Assembly: GCA_029549705.1 (NCBI GenBank)
Contig: JAKPIR010000038.1
Location: 1-8,899 of the forward strand
Direction of reading: 5' to 3'
Length of the DNA: 8,899 nucleotides
From: Pseudomonadota bacterium
GTDB lineage: Bacteria > Pseudomonadota > Gammaproteobacteria > Burkholderiales > Methylophilaceae
How positions within the stretch are numbered: position 1 is the first letter of the stretch; each line of letters opens with the position of its first letter. The position numbers were made by a program, and so were the translations under genes. A model generated the notes under the pieces. That model did not search any database and was not told the origin of the DNA. It was given only the letters and a program-made list of their open reading frames with translations. Below, in pieces: positions 1 to 6,486 of this stretch.

Positions 1-1065
1 GCGGTGCAAAGTAACAGTCTGGATTACTCGCGCCAGCGTAATGCGCATGCGGCTGAAGGAGTTGAGCTACTGGGCGATAGTGCTGCTATCCAAAGTGTGA
101 AAGCACAAATTCAGCGCATTGCGCAATTGGTTTCAAGTGACACTGTGCCGCCAACGGTATTGATTGGTGGTGAAACAGGCACGGGTAAAGATGTAGCAGC
201 GCGTTTACTACATTTATCTTGTGCCAATAAAGACAAACCTTTTGTGCATATTGATTGCGCATCATTGCCCGCTGAATTAATTGAAAGTGAGTTATTTGGG
301 CATGAAAAAGGCGCATTTACCGGCGCGCAAGGTGCTCGGCCAGGTTTGATTGAGGCCGCTGAAGACGGCACGCTCTTTTTAGATGAAATTGGCGAGTTGC
401 CACTGACATTGCAAGCTAAGCTTTTGAACGTGCTTGAGCGCCGAATAGTGCGTAGGCTGGGTTCTACGAAGGAACGCGCAGTGCCTGCACGTTTTATTGC
501 CGCAACCAATCGAGATTTGCATGAAATGTCTGCAGCCGGGCGTTTTCGGCAAGATTTATATTACAGGCTCAATGTGATGAGCATTCACATGCCACCGCTA
601 CGCGACCGTGAAGATGATGCATTCTTACTCGCCAAGCATTTTGCAGCGCAAACCGCTAAACGCTACGGCCTTGCCAGCCCAGTTTTTATGGCAGATGCCG
701 TTGAGCGCATTCGGCAGTATCAGTGGCCCGGCAATGTGCGGGAATTACGCCACCAAGTTAGCCGTGCGATGCTGTTAAGTCACCAAGGACGTATTGCCTC
801 AGTTGACCTCGCCTTGCCCATGCTACAAAGTGGTACGCCACCTGCCGATTTTATTACAAACAGCGCGCTGGCGGATTATCAGGCCTATACACAAATGAAT
901 TCAGTCACGCAAAATCAGGTGACGTTACATGAAGCGGAAAAAAATATTTTGTTAAAAGCCTTGGCTGAGGCCGAATATAATGTGTCAAAAGCCGCACGAA
1001 AACTTGGCATTACCCGTATGACGATGCGGTATCGTATGGATAAGCATCAAATTCCGCATAAGTAA
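1..1065 (+). CDS. Sigma-54-dependent transcriptional activator, AAA+ and Fis-type HTH (5' partial)
   Basis: This is a bacterial enhancer-binding protein that would use ATP hydrolysis to remodel sigma-54 RNA polymerase. Counting from the GTG at position 4 (353 codons), Walker A GETGTGKD is at residues 56-63, the sigma-54 contact loop GAFTGA at 103-108, Walker B GTLFLDEIGE at 122-131, the arginine-finger region RFRQDLYYRLN at 180-190, and WPGNVREL at 241-248. A Fis-type helix-turn-helix (NVSKAARKLGITRMTMRYR) ends the protein. The frame is open to base 1 and the GTG has no visible ribosome binding site, so the gene probably continues upstream, where a receiver or other sensory domain would be expected. 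The input signal and target genes cannot be told. About 115 nt and a separate promoter separate it from purT, so co-transcription is not required. The family call is secure; the left boundary is the window edge. Confidence 0.93.
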   Translation, partial: AVQSNSLDYSRQRNAHAAEGVELLGDSAAIQSVKAQIQRIAQLVSSDTVPPTVLIGGETGTGKDVAARLLHLSCANKDKPFVHIDCASLPAELIESELFGHEKGAFTGAQGARPGLIEAAEDGTLFLDEIGELPLTLQAKLLNVLERRIVRRLGSTKERAVPARFIAATNRDLHEMSAAGRFRQDLYYRLNVMSIHMPPLRDREDDAFLLAKHFAAQTAKRYGLASPVFMADAVERIRQYQWPGNVRELRHQVSRAMLLSHQGRIASVDLALPMLQSGTPPADFITNSALADYQAYTQMNSVTQNQVTLHEAEKNILLKALAEAEYNVSKAARKLGITRMTMRYRMDKHQIPHK

Positions 1066-1102
1066 CTCAAGAACTCCCCTCACTACCTTTACTATATTTA
1101 TG

Positions 1103-1140
1103 GCGTGATGATGTTTGTCAAATGACGGCATTATCACTGC
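1103..1140. promoter_or_regulatory. Imperfect dyad over the purT promoter (operator candidate)
   Basis: GTGATGATG (1105-1113) faces CATTATCAC (1129-1137), complementary at eight of nine positions with one G-T pair. A GC pair on each outer side extends it past a one-base bulge. Inside lies GTCA-AA-TGAC (1117-1126), almost on the same centre. The dyad covers the probable -35 element and ends 5 nt before the extended -10, a usual place for a repressor. No T tract follows, so it is not a typical terminator of the upstream gene. The regulator is unknown; chance or a transcript-end hairpin remain possible. Confidence 0.4.
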
Positions 1141-1150
1141 GTGGTATGAT
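1122..1150 (+). promoter_or_regulatory. Sigma-70 promoter of the purT operon
   Basis: The -10 hexamer TATGAT (1145-1150) matches five of six consensus bases and is preceded by TGG, making an extended -10. A weak -35 ATGACG (1122-1127, four of six) sits at an ideal 17-nt spacing. Transcription would start near 1157, giving a leader of roughly 23 nt. Called by eye; no start-site data. Confidence 0.6.
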
Positions 1151-1164
1151 TTAGCCCATTGAAA

Positions 1165-1173
1165 AAGAGGAAG
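1165..1173 (+). promoter_or_regulatory. purT ribosome binding site deciding the start
   Basis: The purine-rich AAGAGGAAG is a good Shine-Dalgarno sequence at normal distance from the ATG at 1180. An in-frame TTG at 1159 lies upstream of this site and would put the site inside the gene, so 1180 is chosen as the start. Confidence 0.75.
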
Positions 1174-1179
1174 TTCATC

Positions 1180-2379
1180 ATGCAAATCGGTACCCCATTA
1201 AGCCCCAACGCCACCCGTGTCATGCTGCTCGGTAGCGGTGAACTCGGTAAAGAAGTAATTATTGCGTTGCAGCGTTTGGGTGTTGAAGTGATTGCCGTGG
1301 ACCGTTACGACAATGCTCCTGGCCAGCAGGTTGCGCAACGTGCCTATACGATTGATATGACTGATAATCAGGCCTTGCGTGATTTGGTGGCAAAAGAAAA
1401 ACCGCATTTAATTGTGCCGGAAATCGAAGCGCTTAATACCAGCACCCTAGCTGATATTGAGGCGGCGGGCATCGCCACGGTAATACCAACCGTAAAAGCC
1501 GTGCAACTGACGATGAACCGAGAGGGTATACGCCGGTTAGCAGCGGAAGAATTACAGTTACCGACTTCACCGTATGCGTTTGCCAGAAGCGAAGCTGAAT
1601 TGCAGGCGGCCATTGATGCTGGCATAGGTTATCCATGTTTTATTAAGCCGACCATGTCGTCGTCAGGCAAAGGACAATCGCGCATTACGCAGGCGAGTGA
1701 AGTAAAAACCGCTTGGGAATATGCCGGCAGGGGCGGGCGCGTCAACCAAGGTGTGGTGATTGTGGAAGGCCAGATTGATTTTGATTATGAAATCACCTTG
1801 CTGACAGTGCGTGCCAAAAATGCACAGGGTGACATTCAAACTTATTTCTGTGAACCCATTGGCCATGTACAAAAAAATGGCGACTATGTAGAGAGCTGGC
1901 AGCCGCAAGCCATGACAACTGGTGCGTTGGAAGCATCAAAACGTATCGCCAAGGCTGTGACGGATAGCCTAGGTGGGCTAGGATTGTTCGGTGTGGAACT
2001 GTTCATCAAAGGCGATAACGTCTGGTTTAGTGAAGTGAGCCCGCGCCCACATGACACTGGCATGGTGACGATGTGTAGCCAGCGCTTTAGTGAGTTTGAA
2101 TTGCATGCTCGTGCTATTTTAGGTTTACCTGTGGATGTGAGTTTGCGTGAAGCGGGTGCCAGTGCAGTGATATATGGACAGCATGAAACCAAAAATTTGG
2201 CATTTGAGGGTGTCGAGGCGGCTTTAGCTGTGCCTAACAGTGATATTCGTTTATTTGGCAAGCCAGAATCGTTTGTAAAACGGCGCATGGGTGTCGCATT
2301 AGCGACGGGCAAGGATGTTGATGAGGCGAGAGGGCGTGCAAAACTTGCGGCTAGTCTTGTTAAACCAAAAATTGCTTAA
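1180..2379 (+). CDS. purT: Formate-dependent phosphoribosylglycinamide formyltransferase (GAR transformylase 2)
   Basis: PurT is a cytoplasmic ATP-grasp enzyme. It activates formate with ATP to formyl phosphate and transfers the formyl group to GAR, the third step of de novo purine synthesis, without using formyl-tetrahydrofolate. The 399-residue product matches the family length (about 392 in E. coli) and stays collinear with E. coli PurT, as recalled, over its whole length. The N-terminal RVMLLGSGELGKE is at about 13-25, the TMNREGIRRLAAEELQLPTS block at 111-130, the ATP-grasp phosphate loop MSSSGKGQ at 159-166, and the likely Mg ligands Glu273 (FGVELF) and Glu285 (SEVSPRPHDTGMVT) keep the family's 12-residue spacing. 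The ATG at 1180 has a good ribosome binding site. It leads a likely operon with the globin gene, which begins 2 nt after its stop. No defects seen. Confidence 0.97.
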   Translation: MQIGTPLSPNATRVMLLGSGELGKEVIIALQRLGVEVIAVDRYDNAPGQQVAQRAYTIDMTDNQALRDLVAKEKPHLIVPEIEALNTSTLADIEAAGIATVIPTVKAVQLTMNREGIRRLAAEELQLPTSPYAFARSEAELQAAIDAGIGYPCFIKPTMSSSGKGQSRITQASEVKTAWEYAGRGGRVNQGVVIVEGQIDFDYEITLLTVRAKNAQGDIQTYFCEPIGHVQKNGDYVESWQPQAMTTGALEASKRIAKAVTDSLGGLGLFGVELFIKGDNVWFSEVSPRPHDTGMVTMCSQRFSEFELHARAILGLPVDVSLREAGASAVIYGQHETKNLAFEGVEAALAVPNSDIRLFGKPESFVKRRMGVALATGKDVDEARGRAKLAASLVKPKIA

Positions 2380-2381
2380 TC

Positions 2382-2813
2382 ATGCTAGATAAAATAGAAG
2401 AAGCAGGTAGCGATAAACGCACCTTTTTTGAGTTGCTAGGGGGCGAAACTAATGGCACTGCCAATATCCGTCACCTGGTCGAAACTTTTTACGACATCAT
2501 GGATAGTGACCCCAAGGCGGCGCCCATCCGCGCCATGCATCAACCAGATTTAACCTCAGCGCGTGAAAAACTCTTTATGTTCTTAACGGGTTGGACGGGC
2601 GGACCGCAACTCTATATTGAGCGCTATGGGCATCCCATGCTACGGGCACGGCATTTGCCGTTTCCGATTGATGCTTCTGCACGCGATCAGTGGATGTACT
2701 GTATGATTAAAGCCATGCATCAGCTAGAGTTTGACGAAGATTTGATGACAAAACTGGCCAGCCAGTTGTACGGTGTGGCCGATTTTATGCGCAATCAGGC
2801 GGAAAAAAACTAG
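2382..2813 (+). CDS. Group II truncated hemoglobin (trHbO/YjbI type)
   Basis: This is a 143-residue single-domain heme protein with the truncated 2-on-2 globin fold. Family members bind O2, NO or CO and are linked to oxygen handling or protection from NO and oxidants; the exact role here is unknown. Visible group II hallmarks are Tyr37 in FYDIM (B10 position), the MFLTGWTGGPQLY block at about 66-78, the proximal heme ligand His91 in GHPMLRARHLPFPI, and Trp104 (G8 position) in RDQWMY. His53 lies near the CD1 region, but I cannot assign it firmly without an alignment. The length is normal. The ATG follows the purT stop by 2 nt and has no clear ribosome binding site of its own, so translational coupling to purT is likely. 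No U-tract terminator follows; the palindrome near 2877-2927 is the only strong structure before the convergent helicase gene. Confidence 0.93.
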   Translation: MLDKIEEAGSDKRTFFELLGGETNGTANIRHLVETFYDIMDSDPKAAPIRAMHQPDLTSAREKLFMFLTGWTGGPQLYIERYGHPMLRARHLPFPIDASARDQWMYCMIKAMHQLEFDEDLMTKLASQLYGVADFMRNQAEKN

Positions 2814-2867
2814 ATTTTTTCTGAGTGTAAGTCAAGCGTTAAACACTTCAAAAAAACCTTCAATTTC

Positions 2868-2933
2868 CCCGAGAAATTTTTGATGCCCTGGAAGCCTTTG
2901 TTTATAAGGCTTCCAGGGCATCAAAAAAAGGTT
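2868..2933. repeat. Palindromic intergenic repeat, copy 1, between convergent genes
   Basis: GATGCCCTGGAAGCCTT (2882-2898) is a perfect 17-bp inverted match to 2906-2922, with a 7-nt loop. Flanking T5 (2877-2881) and A5 (2923-2927) extend the pairing to 22 bp. CCCGAG precedes it at 2868 and AAGGTT ends it at 2928-2933. AACCTT at 2855-2860 could pair with that AAGGTT as an outer stem. A clear relative lies at 8436-8500. It may act as a transcription end for both the globin and rhlE genes, but no T tract follows the stem on either strand, so it is not a canonical intrinsic terminator. Confidence 0.75.
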
Positions 2934-2940
2934 GTGCGGA

Positions 2941-4356
2941 TTATTTGTTAGAAACTAAGCCACCCAGTAGCGCTGCAACGGCAGTTTTTCTTGTGCTGGC
3001 AGGCCGCACATCTACGGCTTGAGTTTGCTTGCTGGCTTCATAGGGTTTATCAAACCAAGGGTCACTGACTTTCTTTTTCGGTGGCATGCGCTGCGTTGCA
3101 CCTTCATGGCTACTTCGTGCAGTTTTGCTGGGTCGACTGCCGTCTTTTTGAAGTTCAGAGGTCGGTTTTTGACTTGATTTTTCAAGGTTTGCAGTGATTT
3201 TGATAATGCTTTTTTTAATCAGTTTTTCAATTTCAGTTAAGTATTTTTCTTCTTCTTCACTGACCAATGAAATAGCAACGCCACTCGCGCCAGCGCGGCC
3301 GGTGCGGCCGATACGGTGCACGTAATCTTCAGGTGCGCTTGGGATTTCATAGTTAATCACCATAGGCAATTCGCTGATATCCAAGCCTCTTGCTGCAACA
3401 TCAGTTGCGACTAAGGCCATGATTTTGCCTGCTTTAAACGCATCAAGTGCTTCAATGCGCTCTTTTTGCGTTTTATCGCCATGAATCGCATCAGCGGCGA
3501 TACCGCTTTTTGCTAGGCTACGGCTTAAGCGACTTGCAGTGATTTTTGTTTTGGTAAACACAATCACCTGACTGGTGCTTGCCTCTTTAAGCAGTTGAAC
3601 GAGTAGTGACTCTTTATCGCGCTGTGCGACTTGGTACACTTGTTGTGTCACGTTGTCATTGGTCGCGTTACTGCGAGCGACTTCAATTAAAGTTGGGTTG
3701 GTCAGAAAGTCATCGGATAACTTTTTGATTTCATTAGAAAACGTGGCAGAAAACATTAAATTTTGGCGCTGTTTTGGCAGTAGCGCCAGAATGCGTTTTA
3801 GATCGGGCATAAAGCCCATATCTAGCATTCTGTCAGCCTCATCCAGCACTAACATCTGTACCTGATTGAGTTGCAAAGTTTTCTGTTCGATGTGATCCAA
3901 CAGGCGACCTGGCGTGGCAACCAAAACCTCAACGCCGGTTTTTAAGTGCGGTGTTTGGGTTTTAATGTCCACACCACCAAATACCACTAACGAGCGCAAA
4001 GCAGTATGTTTGGCATACGCTTTGACGCTGGCCTCCACCTGAATGGCCAACTCACGCGTGGGCGTTAAAATAAGCGCACGCACGGGGTGCTTGGCAGGTG
4101 AAGTGCTGGTGTTGGCAAGTGGAAGTAATTTCTGCAACAAAGGCAACGCAAACGCTGCAGTTTTACCTGTGCCGGTTTGCGCGCCCGCCATCAAATCCCC
4201 CCCAGCCAATGCAACCGGAATGGCTTGCACTTGGATGGGCGTAGGTGTTGTGTAGCCAGATTCTTTCAGGGCTTTGAGCAGTTCAGGCGCGAGGCCCAAA
4301 TGGTCAAAATTTGAAAGCTGAGTTGTTTCTGTTGCAGAAATTACATTTTCAGTCAT
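2941..4356 (-). CDS. rhlE: ATP-dependent RNA helicase, DEAD-box, RhlE family
   Basis: A 471-residue cytoplasmic DEAD-box helicase that should unwind short RNA duplexes; RhlE proteins are linked to ribosome maturation and RNA turnover. Counting from the ATG at 4356, an N-terminal phenylalanine (NFDHLGL) and GYTTPTPIQ form the Q motif, AQTGTGKT (motif I) is at 59-66, PTREL follows, DEAD (motif II) is at 172-175, SAT (motif III) at 203-205, and HRIGRTGR (motif VI) at 347-354. The wording LVVFGGVDI and MFSATFSNEIKKL resembles E. coli RhlE. The lysine-rich tail contains DPWFDKPYE at about 432-440, reminiscent of betaproteobacterial RhlE proteins. A TTG at 4374 is in frame but less likely. It starts 26 nt after the stop of the upstream helicase gene with only a weak ribosome binding site (GGATAG), which suggests one operon. 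No missing motif. Confidence 0.93.
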   Translation of the reverse strand: MTENVISATETTQLSNFDHLGLAPELLKALKESGYTTPTPIQVQAIPVALAGGDLMAGAQTGTGKTAAFALPLLQKLLPLANTSTSPAKHPVRALILTPTRELAIQVEASVKAYAKHTALRSLVVFGGVDIKTQTPHLKTGVEVLVATPGRLLDHIEQKTLQLNQVQMLVLDEADRMLDMGFMPDLKRILALLPKQRQNLMFSATFSNEIKKLSDDFLTNPTLIEVARSNATNDNVTQQVYQVAQRDKESLLVQLLKEASTSQVIVFTKTKITASRLSRSLAKSGIAADAIHGDKTQKERIEALDAFKAGKIMALVATDVAARGLDISELPMVINYEIPSAPEDYVHRIGRTGRAGASGVAISLVSEEEEKYLTEIEKLIKKSIIKITANLEKSSQKPTSELQKDGSRPSKTARSSHEGATQRMPPKKKVSDPWFDKPYEASKQTQAVDVRPASTRKTAVAALLGGLVSNK

Positions 4357-4382
4357 GTGTTGAAGTCTATCCAATACGAAAA

Positions 4383-6104
4383 TTACGCAAAGCTACGTGG
4401 ACGACGCGGTGCGCCGCTACCACCCGCATTTGCATTACCAAAGCTACGTGAATCACTATGGTTACGACCAGCAGGGCGGCTATCGGTTCTGCCATCACGG
4501 CGAGCCGCATCTGCGCGGCCTTCAAAACGAGCACCTAGCACGCGATTGTCGTTGCGTGGTGCGCTGTTTTGGCCATCACGCGGAAAAGGTTTTTTGCCAA
4601 AAGCAGCGGCATCACCAAAACTGCGGTTAGGTGCAGAGGCACCTGAGCGCTCAGTGTTGGCACGGTCACGGCCACCATTTGCGTTGCGATCACCAAAACT
4701 ACGTGGACGGTCACCTGCTGGTCTTTCAGAACGGTTAAATTCTGGGCGAGGTGCAAATCCTGCTGAATTGCCATTGGCTTCACGCGGTGCAGATTCACGG
4801 TTACCGCGGCTTTCAGTACGGCCTTCAAAACGGCTTTCGTTGCGGCCAAAACTGCCACGATCTTCACGTGGTTTAAAGCCACCGCGGCCACCTGGCGCGT
4901 GTGAACGCTCATTGCGCGCATTGCGGTCTTGGCCACGTTTGCCAGCAGGTGCGTCAGATTTCATCGGGCGTTTTGGCTCAAAGCCTTCAATCACGGCAGC
5001 TTCCATACGGTTACCGGTAAACTGCTCAATTTTTCGCAATAAATGACGGTCAACGTTAGAGGCAAATGAAATCGCAATACCTGTGTTACCAGCACGGCCA
5101 GTACGGCCGATACGATGCACGTAATCTTCAGCAAATTTAGGTAAATCGTAATTGATTACGTGGGTGATGCCATGCACATCAATGCCGCGGGCAGCAACAT
5201 CGGTTGCCACTAACACTTTGACATCACCATGACGCAATTTGGTTAAAGTGCGGTTACGCGCGCCCTGTGTCATGTCGCCATGTAGAGCAGCGGTTTTATG
5301 GCCAGCAGCGTATAAATCTTCCGCCAAAACATCAGCGTGACGTTTTGTGCTGGTAAAGATAATCGCTTGGTTCACTTCAGGAGCAATTAACAAATGCTCA
5401 AGCAATTTGTTTTTGTGCGTCATGTCATCTACATAATGCAAACGTTGTTCAATGTTGGCATGTTTTTCACGTTGCGCGGCCACCTGAATAGATTTTGGAT
5501 TTTTCAAGATTTGTTTAGCAATACGCGCGATATCACCATCTAATGTGGCTGAGAATAACAAGGTTTGGCGTTCTTTTGATAGCTGCTCACAGATACGCTC
5601 AACATCAGGTAAAAAGCCCATGTCCAACATGCGGTCTGCTTCATCTAAAATGAGCATTTGCAAACGGCTTAAATCAATACGGCCGCGCTCCATGTGATCT
5701 AGTAGACGGCCAGGAGTGGCGACTAAAATATCTAGCGGTTGTGACAGTAATTTGTTTTGTAGTGGGTAGGGCATGCCGCCCACAATACTGACAGTACGGG
5801 CGCGCATGTATTTGCCGTATTTACGGGCAGCTTCATTGACTTGTGCCGCGAGTTCACGAGTTGGGGTCAATACTAAAATGCGTGGGCCACGACTTTTAGA
5901 CTCATGCGGGGTGGCGAGTAAGTTCAATGCTGGCAGCATAAACGCTGCGGTTTTACCTGTACCAGTTTGGGCTGACGCCATCAGGTCTCCGCCCTCAATC
6001 ACAACAGGGATAGCCTGCGCTTGAATCGCAGTAGGGGTGGTGTAACCAGACTCTTCAATAGCGCGGAGGATGGCAGGATTTAAATTTAATGATTCAAAAG
6101 ACAA
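4383..6104 (-). CDS. DEAD-box RNA helicase with long Arg/Gly-rich C-terminal tail (RhlE/SrmB-like)
   Basis: A 573-residue RNA helicase. The core carries the Q motif (SFESLNL ... GYTTPTAIQ, about residues 2-28), AQTGTGKT at 45-52, DEAD at 154-157, SAT at 185-187, ATDVAARGID near 300, and HRIGRTGR at 330-337, all intact. From about residue 379 the protein becomes a low-complexity tail rich in R, G, N, S and D, probably disordered and RNA-binding. It has recurring motifs: GSFG at 417, RSFG at 468, 494 and 553, a final RSFA, and RFEGR at 425 and 526. The start is a TTG at 6104 with a strong AAAGGGA ribosome binding site 5 nt upstream. An in-frame TTG at 6119 lies before that site, a stop follows farther upstream, and no in-frame ATG is available. 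It is first in the two-helicase operon. Closest family (RhlE, SrmB or DeaD) is uncertain. Confidence 0.9.
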   Translation of the reverse strand: MSFESLNLNPAILRAIEESGYTTPTAIQAQAIPVVIEGGDLMASAQTGTGKTAAFMLPALNLLATPHESKSRGPRILVLTPTRELAAQVNEAARKYGKYMRARTVSIVGGMPYPLQNKLLSQPLDILVATPGRLLDHMERGRIDLSRLQMLILDEADRMLDMGFLPDVERICEQLSKERQTLLFSATLDGDIARIAKQILKNPKSIQVAAQREKHANIEQRLHYVDDMTHKNKLLEHLLIAPEVNQAIIFTSTKRHADVLAEDLYAAGHKTAALHGDMTQGARNRTLTKLRHGDVKVLVATDVAARGIDVHGITHVINYDLPKFAEDYVHRIGRTGRAGNTGIAISFASNVDRHLLRKIEQFTGNRMEAAVIEGFEPKRPMKSDAPAGKRGQDRNARNERSHAPGGRGGFKPREDRGSFGRNESRFEGRTESRGNRESAPREANGNSAGFAPRPEFNRSERPAGDRPRSFGDRNANGGRDRANTERSGASAPNRSFGDAAAFGKKPFPRDGQNSAPRNDNRVLGARFEGRADAARRDGRTDSRPAGRNHSDSRSFGNANAGGSGAPRRPRSFA

Positions 6105-6393
6105 GGTAGTCCCTTTCAAAAGCTGTTTTCATAAAAAACAATAATAAAGGGCGCGAGTAAATGCAATCTTGTTTGCTGTCGTGTTAAATCAATCACACCA
6201 AGCAAAAAATATGACGCAAAAAGCAGTTTAAAAATATAAAGCTTTATTTACCAGCGCACGGGCATAGCCGCTAACCAGTAAAAGATAGATTTAACGGAAT
6301 CAAATCTAAAGAATAGTCACTTCAAAAGTTCACGAGTGACAGAGGGTCAGGGCAATGAATCTAAAACTATAAATAGCATTTAAGTTTTAAGTT
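6105..6393 (-). promoter_or_regulatory. Predicted long 5' leader of the helicase operon
   Basis: If the consensus promoter at 6400-6427 is used, the helicase mRNA carries a leader of about 289 nt with no convincing gene in it. On the transcribed strand, possible structure includes GTCACT/AGTGAC (6316-6321 with 6335-6340), a hairpin from AGCG/CGCT (6253-6256 with 6269-6272) extendable by G-U pairs, and the 12-bp palindrome ATAAAGCTTTAT (6236-6247). The last 60 nt are U/A-rich up to the ribosome binding site. Long leaders are known in cold-shock and helicase mRNAs of other bacteria, sometimes for autoregulation. A small RNA starting at the same promoter is an alternative, although no intrinsic terminator was found within the stretch. 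Confidence 0.45.
6110..6116 (-). promoter_or_regulatory. Ribosome binding site supporting the TTG start of the first helicase
   Basis: On the - strand AAAGGGA lies 5 nt before TTG at 6104, whose reading continues as SFESLNL, the usual N-terminal wording of this helicase family. The earlier in-frame TTG at 6119 overlaps the upstream side of this site and lacks one of its own. Confidence 0.7.
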
Positions 6394-6399
6394 GTGCGC

Positions 6400-6427
6400 A
6401 TTATAGGCACGAATTTAAAATTGTCAA
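6400..6427 (-). promoter_or_regulatory. Perfect-consensus sigma-70 promoter toward the helicase operon
   Basis: On the - strand, TTGACA (6427-6422) and TATAAT (6405-6400) both match the sigma-70 consensus at every position with a 16-nt spacer, one short of ideal. The predicted start site is near 6393. The only genes downstream on this strand are the two helicases. Such a strong promoter so far from the gene suggests post-initiation control in the leader, or a small RNA. Confidence 0.75.
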
Positions 6428-6446
6428 AGGTTTATTTTGGTTAATG

Positions 6447-6455
6447 TGTTAAAAT
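6447..6455 (+). promoter_or_regulatory. Extended -10 promoter of typA
   Basis: TGT followed by TAAAAT (6450-6455) is an extended -10 with five of six consensus bases. No -35 sits at normal spacing; TTGTCA at 6421-6426 is 23 nt away and overlaps the opposite-strand -35. Transcription would begin near 6462, leaving about 25 nt before the ATG. The two divergent promoters lie within about 70 bp of each other. Confidence 0.5.
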
Positions 6456-6486
6456 CGCCGCCTTTCAATGAACTGGCTACAAATAT

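Noticed and set aside
1115..1150. TTGTCA at 1115-1120 as the purT -35 element.
   Set aside because: It is 24 nt from the -10, too far for sigma-70. The weaker ATGACG at 17 nt plus the extended -10 fits better.
2803..2820. A-run, CTAG and T-run around the globin stop as an intrinsic terminator.
   Set aside because: The stem would consist almost only of A-T pairs with practically no loop, so it is not credible as a terminator.
4535..4936. A 133-codon - strand frame rich in A, V and L inside the helicase tail.
   Set aside because: It is an out-of-frame shadow of the repetitive tail, with no ribosome site and no family resemblance.
4357..5046. A 229-codon open frame on the + strand, rich in R, L, P and S.
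   Set aside because: It is antisense to the low-complexity Arg/Gly-rich tail of the helicase, whose biased codons keep the opposite strand free of stops. It has no recognisable domain, and its composition is an artefact of the tail.
6236..6247. 12-bp palindrome ATAAAGCTTTAT in the helicase leader as a separate operator.
   Set aside because: Short AT-rich palindromes are expected by chance, and it lies far from either promoter. It is mentioned only within the leader.
6350..6383. A 10-codon leader peptide (ATG CTA TTT ... TGA, - strand) early in the helicase leader.
   Set aside because: No ribosome binding site, no run of regulatory codons and no attenuator-like terminator follows it.
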